Assembly: GCA_018662825.1 (NCBI GenBank)
Contig: JABJFI010000087.1
Coordinates: 1 to 38,860 of the forward strand
DNA from: Methanobacteriota archaeon
Lineage (GTDB): Archaea; Thermoplasmatota; Poseidoniia; Poseidoniales; Poseidoniaceae
Length of the DNA stretch: 38,860 nt
Direction: 5' to 3'
Of this stretch, positions 1 to 8,379 are shown piece by piece (the first letter of the stretch is position 1; each line of letters opens with the position of its first letter). Made by a program: the position numbers and the translations under genes. The notes under the pieces are model-generated. The model did not search any database. It was not told where the DNA came from and worked only from the letters and a program-made list of their open reading frames with translations.

Positions 1-157
1 GAGATGCTACGTATTCAATAATCTCATTTTTCAATCGATTTAATCGTGCTTGTTTCTGAACGCCGTTTCCTTTCATTGTTATCATATTCATTATGTTTGA
101 ACAGATATAACAAAACGGCGTGGGAATGCCATGGGGTCCCCGATTTAAACATTAAAA

Positions 158-985
158 TCAACAGATATCAAGGATATCGGTCCATTTTTTCGAGGAGCCG
201 CGACGGAACATATTTTCATGAAAATCACGCTGGCTAATATGAACACATCGCGCCAAACGCCCCCGATTATCATAACAACCATATTGGGCATGAATTGGAA
301 CCATCACCTGTTTCAAATCTATTTGTGGTCCATTGAACACAGGTTCTTGAATCTGAACAGTTTCCATACTCCCATCCCAAACGACATCGTCGGCAGTTGG
401 CGGCAAAAGTGCTTCTGGTTCAAAATGCAACAAACCTTCCGCAGGCTTAACTGGCTTCCATGTACCTTTTCGCCCTTGGTCCAGCCAAGCAACCATCTTC
501 TTCATTTGGTCAATTGTAGCCAGTGCAAGATGTGATCTTTCCCACCAACCAACCGTTCGAGCCAATGTGATATGATGCACCCCTGGAGTGATTTCTCGAC
601 TATCGAGTCCGTCAGCATATGTCCTACATAAGCCTGAAAGACGTACTGTGTAAATTGGTAAAGGGCCCATCCCAATATCTTGCAACCGGTAGGGATTGGC
701 TAATTCGCCTAATAGAAGAAAGGGCCGACGTTCTTGCATTGAAGCGGCACCATGTTCAGCAAGAAGTTCTTCAACAGTCCCCGATTCACTCGAAAAAAGT
801 CCACAATATGATTGGAGATTTTGACCTGCAAGAATCTCATCATTCTCTTGAGATGGGAATTGAAGTGGCATTACTTCACTTGAACAAAAAAACACCGCTT
901 CTTGAGGTAAAGAGACAGGCGAGTTTGAGGGAGTATATGGCCAAAGCCTTGGCGAACTACCCGTCATATCCATGCCTCCATGCAC
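158..985 (-). CDS. hypothetical protein, 275 aa
   Basis: Long ORF directly downstream (19-nt gap) and co-directional with the zinc-ribbon ORF 1005-1475; competing + strand ORFs look like low-complexity antisense. No family recognised. Confidence 0.55.
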   Translation of the reverse strand: MHGGMDMTGSSPRLWPYTPSNSPVSLPQEAVFFCSSEVMPLQFPSQENDEILAGQNLQSYCGLFSSESGTVEELLAEHGAASMQERRPFLLLGELANPYRLQDIGMGPLPIYTVRLSGLCRTYADGLDSREITPGVHHITLARTVGWWERSHLALATIDQMKKMVAWLDQGRKGTWKPVKPAEGLLHFEPEALLPPTADDVVWDGSMETVQIQEPVFNGPQIDLKQVMVPIHAQYGCYDNRGRLARCVHISQRDFHENMFRRGSSKKWTDILDIC

Positions 986-1004
986 TTGTTCATCAATTCA
1001 ACGC

Positions 1005-1475
1005 TCAAGCGTCGAACACAGTTTCTTGCAAACATTGCGGGCAAGTGACTTTGATTGGCCGAACATCCGGAATTCCAAGGGCGACTCCACAACCTGGGCA
1101 AATAATGGCTTGAGCGACAGCAGCCCGCCGCTGTGCCGCTTCTTGAGAGGGGTCATATTCAAACCGAAAATTCGATTTATCCAGCATTGTAGCCGTTGCT
1201 GGAAGAGTTGCCGCTTCTTTGACATCTGGAATAAAATGGGCAGTTGCAGTGCCGGAGGGGTCGTATTCTTCAGATGAAGGCGAATAGTTTTGAGATGGCT
1301 GTGTGGTAGAATTGAGCACTTCCATGAGTTCTGCTTCTGTAATGCCGTATTGTTTTGTCACGCGGTCAATTTCAAGCATTTGGTCATAGCCAGAAAGCGT
1401 TCGTAATGCTGAGAGTTCGTGTTCCGGAACATCTGCCATGACCTTCTCATGAACTTCTGTGTTTTGAGTGTTCAC
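1005..1475 (-). CDS. small protein with C-terminal zinc ribbon
   Basis: C-terminus IICPGCGVALGIPDVRPIKVTCPQCLQETVFDA has two CPxC knuckles; helical N-terminal half. Confidence 0.65.
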   Translation of the reverse strand: MNTQNTEVHEKVMADVPEHELSALRTLSGYDQMLEIDRVTKQYGITEAELMEVLNSTTQPSQNYSPSSEEYDPSGTATAHFIPDVKEAATLPATATMLDKSNFRFEYDPSQEAAQRRAAVAQAIICPGCGVALGIPDVRPIKVTCPQCLQETVFDA

Positions 1476-1502
1476 TTATATTGAGTCGACTGGTTTTGCC
1501 GG

Positions 1503-2081
1503 ATGCCGGAAAGCAAAGACTCGGATGTGGAAGACAACATGTGGTCGAAACCCTTGAAAGGAAAGCGCGTTCGCCGGCGCAATGAAGGAGTGTCAAAGAT
1601 GGGCCAATCCAAACAACGAAAATTTACCCGAGAAGTTTTGTCGCAAATGTCTGCATCCGAACGTTCAGCTACCGCACGTTCGCTCACATGTGGAGAAACA
1701 ATGACCCAGCCTCATTGGATTTGGGAAGACAGTTCCATGGTTGAAGTCATCGAGAATTTGACGGAAAACAATTGGGACCACATTTTTGTCATCAATGGCG
1801 AGGGCGCCCCCCAAGGACGAATTCACGCCGTGGATGTTCTGAAAATAATCGCTCGCAAAACGGTCAATCGAGACATTGCTTGGATGCACGTCATCCCTGC
1901 TCAACAACTCGTGAACCAACCACCAATTACTGTAACTGAATCGACCTCTTTGCTAAAAGCAGGTGCTTTGATGCTCGCCCATGACCTAAATCAAATCGGC
2001 GTTGTTGACCGAAATGGCGCCTTGATTGGAGTCGTTGGACACAACACAATGGCTCGAAAGATGCCTAAGTTTATTCTCTGA
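1503..2081 (+). CDS. CBS-domain-pair protein (start may be 1599, MGQSKQRKF)
   Basis: Two CBS-like halves: ETMTQPHWIWEDSSMVEVIENLTENNWDHIFVINGEGAPQGRIHAVDVLK and QPPITVTESTSLLKAGALMLAHDLNQIGVVDRNGALIGVVGHNTM. Confidence 0.85.
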   Translation: MPESKDSDVEDNMWSKPLKGKRVRRRNEGVSKMGQSKQRKFTREVLSQMSASERSATARSLTCGETMTQPHWIWEDSSMVEVIENLTENNWDHIFVINGEGAPQGRIHAVDVLKIIARKTVNRDIAWMHVIPAQQLVNQPPITVTESTSLLKAGALMLAHDLNQIGVVDRNGALIGVVGHNTMARKMPKFIL

Positions 2082-2083
2082 AA

Positions 2084-3205
2084 TCAGATGCCCCAGTAGC
2101 GTTCAGTTTGTGCTTGACGAGTTCTTAGTGAACGTACAATGGTCATAGCCATCCATAACACAACAATCCATATCATTGGAGATTGGAGGTCGTTGATAAT
2201 TTCTGGAACACTAAACTCATAGGATTCTCCACGCAAAACACGAGTAGATACGACCAATGCAGTATCTACGAATGAATATACCACCATGGCAAAGATACCA
2301 AGAATGAGTAAACGGCCAGAGAACGACCCTCGTTTGAGTCGCAACAACATGAAGCCTGCTGTTGAAGTCAAGAAGGCGATAACAATCCAAGCAAGTGCGG
2401 AATGCACCACTTCTAGCCACACAACAGATTTAGCGACAGTAGTAGTTATGTGAATATTGTATTCTCTATACCCTTCTGCAACAGCAAAAATAGCACTGAA
2501 TACCGTGGCAGTCCACAAAAGGGATGAGAACATTGCTGCATCAGCATTGTCCCGCATTTCTTGAATCACTTTATTGACGGTTGCTTCAATTCCAGCGCCT
2601 TTGCTTAGCAAATATAGGCCTGTTACTAGAGGCAAACCACCGATTACGACTCCGCCAATTTCGTTTGGTAACATTATACCAAGTCCGAAAAGTGCTAAAA
2701 CCAGGCCAACGGGAATCATAATTTTTGAACGCCATTTGGGGTCTTCGAGCGCCTTGACGATGTAGTAATAGGTACCTTCGATACCTTTCGATTGTTTGAC
2801 AATTATTTTCTCGACATGGTCAATTCGCACTTGTGATTGAAGTATCGGGAGAACCGACTCATCCTCTGCTCCGTCGGTTACAAGAATTGCTTTATCTGGT
2901 TGGAATGCTGCCACCACTTCTTCTAATTGAGCAGCAACAGCGCGGTCTGAACGAATTCCAACCTTTTCGTCACCAGTTAGAATAGCAATCTCCACTTCTT
3001 CTTCTTCTGAATTATTTTCAGCTAAATTGTCGTGTTGCGAAAGCGCCCCAAGAATAGCATTGGTATCACTTTCTTCAGGGTCAGCAATGCCAAGTTTAAG
3101 GGCGGCAGCCATAACTTGACGACGCCCGACAACCGGCCCACGAATGCCAGTTTTCACACCGAGATCATTATCTCGGTCGACAGTTAAAACAAGCGTTCGA
3201 GTCAT
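2084..3205 (-). CDS. DUF373-family archaeal membrane protein
   Basis: N-terminus MTRTLVLTVDRDNDLGVKTGIRGPVVGRRQVMAAALKLGIADPEESDTNAILGAL is typical of DUF373; several hydrophobic C-terminal segments. Confidence 0.8.
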   Translation of the reverse strand: MTRTLVLTVDRDNDLGVKTGIRGPVVGRRQVMAAALKLGIADPEESDTNAILGALSQHDNLAENNSEEEEVEIAILTGDEKVGIRSDRAVAAQLEEVVAAFQPDKAILVTDGAEDESVLPILQSQVRIDHVEKIIVKQSKGIEGTYYYIVKALEDPKWRSKIMIPVGLVLALFGLGIMLPNEIGGVVIGGLPLVTGLYLLSKGAGIEATVNKVIQEMRDNADAAMFSSLLWTATVFSAIFAVAEGYREYNIHITTTVAKSVVWLEVVHSALAWIVIAFLTSTAGFMLLRLKRGSFSGRLLILGIFAMVVYSFVDTALVVSTRVLRGESYEFSVPEIINDLQSPMIWIVVLWMAMTIVRSLRTRQAQTERYWGI

Positions 3206-3272
3206 TGCAAATCACCGGTGGTTGTAGGAACCTAAGAACCCACCTGTTTCAAAGTCTTCGCGCGAATGCCCA

Positions 3273-4523
3273 TTATTCTGTGGAATCGGGTTGTTTTCCC
3301 TCAATCTCATCTTGAGTTGCAACCAGTGCTAACGCTTCCGCCTCTGCTCGCTGATTCTTCGCTTTCCAACGTTGCGTGGCGCGGATGTATTTGAGCGGAT
3401 GGTCAAGCCATGGCTGGTCACACAATCGGTCATCGCCAGGTAGAACAGGGCAATTGTGGTTGACTTTGAGTTTACCACAGCCCGATGGAGTGTACCCGTG
3501 CTGATACACATGATCAACTTGGTACGTAGTGGTGCTTTCACTGAAATCGGGAGCGCCCCGGAAGAAACCGACACAGGACTCCTTTGGCAACGCTAATGTG
3601 GCTGCCATTGAGGCAAGAAATAATCTTCCAAAGTGATTCAAATTCACGCCATTCGCTAATTCAGCTACTGCCTTTCTCATACAAGGGGGCCAATCATTTT
3701 CATCCGCACCAACCAAGGAAATTGCTTCTGATGCCTTGGTCGCCATAAGATTTCGAACCATTCCAACAGGTTCAGCAAGCCGAATTGCCAAATCCATGGT
3801 AATTTCTCCCATTTTTTCCAAAGCCTCGGCCTCGACACCAGACTTTATTCGTTCACGCAATAACCGTGAAAGTTTTGCCGATGAACCGTATTGCGGTTCT
3901 TCGAATAAGGTAACCCACCCCTCGTGTACATCACAATTGGGTAGCCTCCACCGTGAACCTGTAATCTTTGGACAAATCTCGATAAAATCACTCAGTCCAA
4001 TTTTCCACAACGGCCCAGATTGAGAGCGTCGCCTCTGTTGAAGGGCGCCACCATAATGTGCGGGCGACTCAGATGCTAAAGGCGTAGCGCGGTGCTCAAC
4101 TTGTTGGATATCTGAAATGTAGGTTCGAGCAATAATGTCGAGATTTTTATGATCTTTGATGAGTATTTGTTCTGCACGTGCCGCTTCAGCCTGAGCCCAG
4201 CGCGCAATGAGCCGTTCATCTTCCGAGGCGCATACAACTAAGCGCGCATAATAGAAAGAAAACGCTTCAATAATTCGCCCCTCTTCAGTGAATAAATCCC
4301 CACCAACAACTTCGACACCTTCTTTGGATTGTATTGAATCAATCAGGCGTATTCGGGCACGAGAGCGCGCCTTTTCCATCCAAGAACCATCCAATAATTC
4401 ATCCAAATCGATATTGTGTTCAACCGCCATACCCCTTATCCAATCACCTGCTTGAGGAAGGAATGGGTAGCGGGCAAACGTCACCTCGTCGTCCAGTACC
4501 GGAAGGGAACTTGGGACGGGCAT
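3273..4523 (-). CDS. priL: DNA primase large subunit PriL
   Basis: C-terminal Fe-S region: four Cys in KESCVGFFRGAP...PSGCGKLKVNHNCPV...RLC, followed by HPLKYIRATQRWKAK. Confidence 0.85.
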   Translation of the reverse strand: MPVPSSLPVLDDEVTFARYPFLPQAGDWIRGMAVEHNIDLDELLDGSWMEKARSRARIRLIDSIQSKEGVEVVGGDLFTEEGRIIEAFSFYYARLVVCASEDERLIARWAQAEAARAEQILIKDHKNLDIIARTYISDIQQVEHRATPLASESPAHYGGALQQRRRSQSGPLWKIGLSDFIEICPKITGSRWRLPNCDVHEGWVTLFEEPQYGSSAKLSRLLRERIKSGVEAEALEKMGEITMDLAIRLAEPVGMVRNLMATKASEAISLVGADENDWPPCMRKAVAELANGVNLNHFGRLFLASMAATLALPKESCVGFFRGAPDFSESTTTYQVDHVYQHGYTPSGCGKLKVNHNCPVLPGDDRLCDQPWLDHPLKYIRATQRWKAKNQRAEAEALALVATQDEIEGKQPDSTE

Positions 4524-4572
4524 GGTATGCCTATGCGCGCCAACTGCATAAGAACTTCAACCAAAGTAACGG

Positions 4573-5322
4573 ATGGTTCATGTGCAGGCGTCCAACCGCC
4601 AAAACATGCATGATGCTCCAACACTGAATGCATTCCACATCCAAAACGAGGTGCGACAATCATTTGGTTGGTCTGAAGCCGACGACGCCGAAAGTGCAAT
4701 CCAACTACAAAATCACCTCGAAGAGCATGAAGATTGGTCACCTGCAAATCGAGAAAAGGCCTTTGAGCGGGTGAAAAAACAACTCTTGAATGCTGAACGT
4801 GTTGTTGTCATAGGGGCTGCAGTCGAGGAGAATGAAATCAAACACTTCAATCAATCTGGGGACGTATTTATTGCAGCAGATGGCGCAGTAGGCGCTGTTG
4901 AAAATTATTCTCAACTTGCATGTATTGTTTCAGATCTTGATGGCGGTGCATATCTAGATGCTGCAGCCAGCAAGGGGCAGACAATCATCGTTCATGCCCA
5001 TGGAGATAATCTCTTACAATGGAAAAAAACGCTTGCTGTGTGGGAACAGTATCCTTCTGTACCGTCACTTATTCTATCTCACCAAGTCACCAAAGCGATA
5101 TCAGGAATGTATAATTTCGGTGGATTCACTGATGGAGACAGGGCTCTTTGTTTCGCTCTTTCCTTGGGCGTTTCACCTGAGAGAATCCAGTTGATTGGGT
5201 TTTCAATAAATCGTATTGGCCAATGGTCTGGCATCACAAATGTCGATAATAAACTTCAAAAATTAGTATGGATGGAACGAATTGTTTCAGAATTAAAATT
5301 TGGCCACTTCATTAAGAAATAA
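4573..5322 (+). CDS. mptE: MptE-like 6-hydroxymethyl-dihydropterin pyrophosphokinase (DUF115); start may be 4609
   Basis: VVVIGAAVEENEIKHFNQSGDVFIAADGAVGAVENYSQLACIVSDLDGGAY...IIVHAHGDN...GFTDGDRALCFALSLGVSPERIQLIGFS matches the archaeal MptE/DUF115 pattern. Confidence 0.75.
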   Translation: MVHVQASNRQNMHDAPTLNAFHIQNEVRQSFGWSEADDAESAIQLQNHLEEHEDWSPANREKAFERVKKQLLNAERVVVIGAAVEENEIKHFNQSGDVFIAADGAVGAVENYSQLACIVSDLDGGAYLDAAASKGQTIIVHAHGDNLLQWKKTLAVWEQYPSVPSLILSHQVTKAISGMYNFGGFTDGDRALCFALSLGVSPERIQLIGFSINRIGQWSGITNVDNKLQKLVWMERIVSELKFGHFIKK

Positions 5323-5350
5323 AACACACTACTAAAAAAAACAAAGGAAA

Positions 5351-5986
5351 TTGAATATCATGGAGCGTAGAAAACTGAATTTGATACTGTGGCCCATCGC
5401 CCTTATCCTCCTAAATTCCCTTTGGTTTGGAGTTTCAGATAATGCCGCACCACACGAGATTAATGATTATGAACATGCAATTGAAGAACGCACCATAACC
5501 CTAGCGGGAGTTTTTGGCCAAGACAAACCGATGCCTTCTGTGTTTGAAGTTGAATTCAAAGGCCTTTCAGTCGACGAGGGAGCAGTCGAATGGAAAATCT
5601 TTGACGATAAAGATAGAATTGTAGCTCAATGGGCAGGAGAATTAAATGATAAAGACGCTGGATGGGAGGGGGAATTAGAGCCAGGCGAATATCGATTCCA
5701 AACGACGACGGACCAAGGCATTATTACGAAACAAACACTGTATATCCAACCATTCGGCCCCTATGTTTTTGAGGGCCACCTCACCCTTTCTGTGATGCTT
5801 GTAATTATGGCATTCGGGGAAACACTTGTTCGTAAAAAAGGCGGCGAATATTTGTCCAAAAAGAACACAATGAACGCCCAAGTTACAGAAAAAGCACCCT
5901 TTTCTCAAAAGAAATATGGTATGCCTGAATACGACGACCTTCCTAGTGAAGATGACCCTTGGAGAACGCCAAAAGGTCTGCAATAA
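5351..5986 (+). CDS. hypothetical membrane protein, two TM segments flanking an extracytoplasmic beta-rich domain
   Basis: ORF with hydrophobic N-terminal segment LILWPIALILLNSLWFGV and second TM HLTLSVMLVIMAFGETLV; likely start 5360. Confidence 0.65.
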   Translation: MNIMERRKLNLILWPIALILLNSLWFGVSDNAAPHEINDYEHAIEERTITLAGVFGQDKPMPSVFEVEFKGLSVDEGAVEWKIFDDKDRIVAQWAGELNDKDAGWEGELEPGEYRFQTTTDQGIITKQTLYIQPFGPYVFEGHLTLSVMLVIMAFGETLVRKKGGEYLSKKNTMNAQVTEKAPFSQKKYGMPEYDDLPSEDDPWRTPKGLQ

Positions 5987-6091
5987 ATTGGTTGAGAAAA
6001 GAAATAGTTCTTCAGTTCAGCAAGAGTTTGAATATAGAAACGAACTGAAACGCGAGTGAAAAACAATCACATTCAAGTTGACTTGGCGAAT

Positions 6092-7582
6092 TCAAACCTT
6101 GAGGTTTGCTTGTCGAGCCATCAACACAATATTCATGCTGTGTTCCAGCATTGCTGCATTTGCCCATGCTTGGTCTAGGTCAGCGCCAACAGCGTAAGCG
6201 CCCATTCCGCGAATCACGACACAACGCATACTTCCTTGTTTGAGCGCTTCCAAAACCTGGCCCAAGAAATTCTCAGGATTATCTTCATCGGGATCGACAA
6301 TAATGACCTTGCCAATTTGCTCTTTTCCGGTAACATCGATAGGTTGTAGAAGTACCAAGTCCTTTTCACTACTTACAGCAGTTGTAGCCGCACCATGCGA
6401 ATGAATGACAGCAGCAGGGCCGCCAGTTACCATACTGACAGAAGCAAGAATTACTTCCATGATTCTCCAGTCCGAAGGAGCACCGCGCGGAGGATTTGCC
6501 TGTCCGAGCAATCCTGCACACAATCCACGCTCATCAAGCCGAGGAAGCATGGTTCGATTGCGTGTAGCAATCATAATCCCAAGATTTTCAGGATGAAGCA
6601 TTGCGATGGTGCCCATTGTAGCTCGAATGAGTTGTTCACGGTCGAGTTGCCGAGCAAGTCGAGCAAAATCACTGACAAGATAGGCTCCGATGACAATATC
6701 TTCGATCACTGCAGGAGGCATTGGTGGCGTTTCAAGTTCTTCAATTACTTCAGCAGCGCCCGCCATGGATTGGCGCAAACGTTCTACTTCAGCACTGAGG
6801 CGAGCAATTTCTTGTTCCGCAAGAAGTTCTTGTTCTGATTGTAGCGGCAGGTTCTCTTCAACAGGTTCTTTTTCTGCTGCAGGAGGTTCTTCCTCACCCT
6901 TCGGTTGTTCAGTTTCTTCAACTGCTTCTTCAGGTTCAGCGTCCGTAGATTTCTCTTCTTCTGCTGCAGGAGGTTCCTCCTCACCCTTCGGTTGTTCAGT
7001 TTCTTCAACTGCTTCTTCAGGTTCTTCCTCCTCAGATTTTTCTTCTTCTACTTCTTCGGTATTCTCTTCTTCAGCCGATTCTTCTATTGAATCAGATGGA
7101 GTTTCAGAATCGTCTTCAGCAGGTGCTTTCGATGGAGGCCCCGATGGTGGACCTGACGGTGGACCCGACGGAGGGCCTGACGGTGGACCGGACGGAGGGC
7201 CGGATGGAGGGCCGGACGGCCCTGTTGGCGCAGGCGCATCATCTTGTGATTCAGAAGCAGGGTCTTCGGACGGAGGACCAGACGGAGGACTAGACGGAGG
7301 GCCAGATGGAGGACCTGATGGAGGACCTGATGGAGGGCCGGACGGCCCTGTTGGCGCAGTATCATCTTCCTTTTCAGAATCTACGGCTTCTTCAGAAATT
7401 TCTTCTTCGACTTCTTCCTCTAAGGCAGGTTCCTCAACTGCTTCGACGGTTTCAACAACCTCTTCTTCAGGGGCTTTCTGTAGCTCACCTAAGCCTCCAA
7501 AAGCGGCATCAAGAAGGTTTCCAACTTGAGCATCCTTTTGCTCTTCTTTTGTTTGTTCAGCAGATGTTTTTTTTCCCGCCAC
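6092..7582 (-). CDS. class II aldolase/adducin-fold protein with acidic and (GPPS)n repeat N-terminal region
   Basis: C-terminal ~200 aa: LIRATMGTIAMLHPENLGIMIATRNRTMLPRL...AAVIHSHGAATTAVS...CVVIRGMGAYAVGADLDQAWANAAMLEHSMNIVLMARQ. N-terminal ~250 aa is low complexity. Confidence 0.8.
   Translation of the reverse strand: MAGKKTSAEQTKEEQKDAQVGNLLDAAFGGLGELQKAPEEEVVETVEAVEEPALEEEVEEEISEEAVDSEKEDDTAPTGPSGPPSGPPSGPPSGPPSSPPSGPPSEDPASESQDDAPAPTGPSGPPSGPPSGPPSGPPSGPPSGPPSGPPSKAPAEDDSETPSDSIEESAEEENTEEVEEEKSEEEEPEEAVEETEQPKGEEEPPAAEEEKSTDAEPEEAVEETEQPKGEEEPPAAEKEPVEENLPLQSEQELLAEQEIARLSAEVERLRQSMAGAAEVIEELETPPMPPAVIEDIVIGAYLVSDFARLARQLDREQLIRATMGTIAMLHPENLGIMIATRNRTMLPRLDERGLCAGLLGQANPPRGAPSDWRIMEVILASVSMVTGGPAAVIHSHGAATTAVSSEKDLVLLQPIDVTGKEQIGKVIIVDPDEDNPENFLGQVLEALKQGSMRCVVIRGMGAYAVGADLDQAWANAAMLEHSMNIVLMARQANLKV
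6873..7024. repeat. two ~65-bp near-identical direct repeats (6873-6937 and 6960-7024, offset 87 bp = 29 codons) encoding an acidic PEEAVEETEQPKGEEEPPAAE unit
   Basis: tctgctgcaggaggttc(t/c)tcctcacccttcggttgttcagtttcttcaactgcttcttcaggttc occurs twice. Confidence 0.85.
7130..7231. repeat. 12-bp in-frame tandem repeat (GPPS units), block 1
   Basis: gatggaggcccc/gatggtggacct/gacggtggaccc/gacggagggcct... repeated; encodes (GPPS)n on the minus strand. Confidence 0.9.
7267..7357. repeat. 12-bp in-frame tandem repeat (GPPS units), block 2
   Basis: ggacggaggaccagacggaggactagacggagggccagatggaggacctgatgg...; both blocks end with identical ggagggccggacggccctgttggcgca. Confidence 0.9.
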
Positions 7583-7615
7583 AGATAACGCCCCACACAG
7601 GCCACACGGCGCGGC

Positions 7616-7622
7616 TTAAATA
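7616..7622 (+). promoter_or_regulatory. putative TATA box for tRNA-Asp
   Basis: ttaaata about 29 nt upstream of the mature tRNA 5' end at 7651, as expected for an archaeal promoter. Confidence 0.5.
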
Positions 7623-7650
7623 GCGGTTGCGTAACGGAGGACTTGCTTAG

Positions 7651-7722
7651 GCCCGCTTGGTGTAGAGGTTATCATGCAGGATTGTCATTCCTGCGACCCG
7701 AGTTCAATTCTCGGAGTGGGCG
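7651..7722 (+). tRNA. tRNA-Asp (anticodon GTC)
   Basis: Acceptor GCCCGCT/AGTGGGC, anticodon stem CAGGA-TTGTCAT-TCCTG with GTC, T arm CCGAG-TTCAATT-CTCGG; CCA not encoded. Confidence 0.93.
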
Positions 7723-7859
7723 CCTACTTCTTCATTCCAAGAGATTTGAAATACCGTCATATTCCCATGTTTTTGGGTAGGGTCTTTACTTTTCATCCAA
7801 TTCATAGTTCTTGGGTTCTTTATATGGAGTTGAATTAACCAATTTGCTGAAGTGATATT

Positions 7860-8294
7860 ATGAGTGAAAAAACATACACCGTAGAAATAGCAGATGCCAC
7901 TGGACACAGCGTTGTCGAGATGACCAAGACCGACCTAATTGACCAGGCCTCAAAGAGCCAAGGCAGTTGGATTTTTGTTGACAACCGCATGGTTGCAGCA
8001 GACGAACTTGCGAACACAGACTTCGATGCCGCACAGCACATCCGCATGGTTCCAGCCCTTCAAGCAGGCAAAGGACCGAGCGAAGAAACAACCTATACCG
8101 TTGAAATCGCAGATGCCACTGGACACAGCGTTGTCGAGATGACAAAGAACGAAATCGTAGAACAAGCCAAGCAACAATCAGGTTCTTGGGTATTTGTCGA
8201 CAACTGTATGGTTGCCACAGATGCTCTTGCAAACACCGATTTGAGCCAAGCCCAACACATCCGTATGGTTCCAGCACTACTTGCTGGCCAGTAA
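7860..8294 (+). CDS. tandem-repeat small protein, two ~73-aa ubiquitin/beta-grasp-like units
   Basis: TYTVEIADATGHSVVEMTK...GSW(I/V)FVDN.MVA.D.LANTD...AQHIRMVPAL.AG occurs twice at about 73% identity (49/67 by hand count). TATA-like tttatat at 7819-7825. Confidence 0.85.
   Translation: MSEKTYTVEIADATGHSVVEMTKTDLIDQASKSQGSWIFVDNRMVAADELANTDFDAAQHIRMVPALQAGKGPSEETTYTVEIADATGHSVVEMTKNEIVEQAKQQSGSWVFVDNCMVATDALANTDLSQAQHIRMVPALLAGQ
7891..8143. repeat. 34-bp perfect direct repeat (7891-7924 and 8110-8143; 219-bp spacing = 73 codons)
   Basis: cagatgccactggacacagcgttgtcgagatgac identical in both copies. Confidence 0.95.
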
Positions 8295-8379
8295 CCCGTT
8301 TTCAACGTCTGAACGCCACCGCCCTCAAGGGACACCTTCAAGAAAGGGTGGCGGGTCGCGTGGAATGGAGTCGAATACT

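Noticed and set aside
619-1113. 164-aa + strand ORF overlapping 158-985 and 1005-1475
   Set aside because: The minus-strand ORFs include a coherent zinc ribbon and operon spacing; the + ORF runs antisense across both.
6905-7090. Phe/Arg-rich + strand 61-aa ORF (MFSFFNCFFRF...)
   Set aside because: Antisense translation of Glu-rich coding repeats.
7130-7357. Possible CRISPR-like array
   Set aside because: Units are 12 bp, contiguous, without spacers, and in frame within a coding gene.
6690-7529. 279-aa + strand ORF rich in Ser/Gly/Asp
   Set aside because: Mirror of the low-complexity repeats of the minus-strand aldolase-like gene; codon pattern and product are antisense artefacts.
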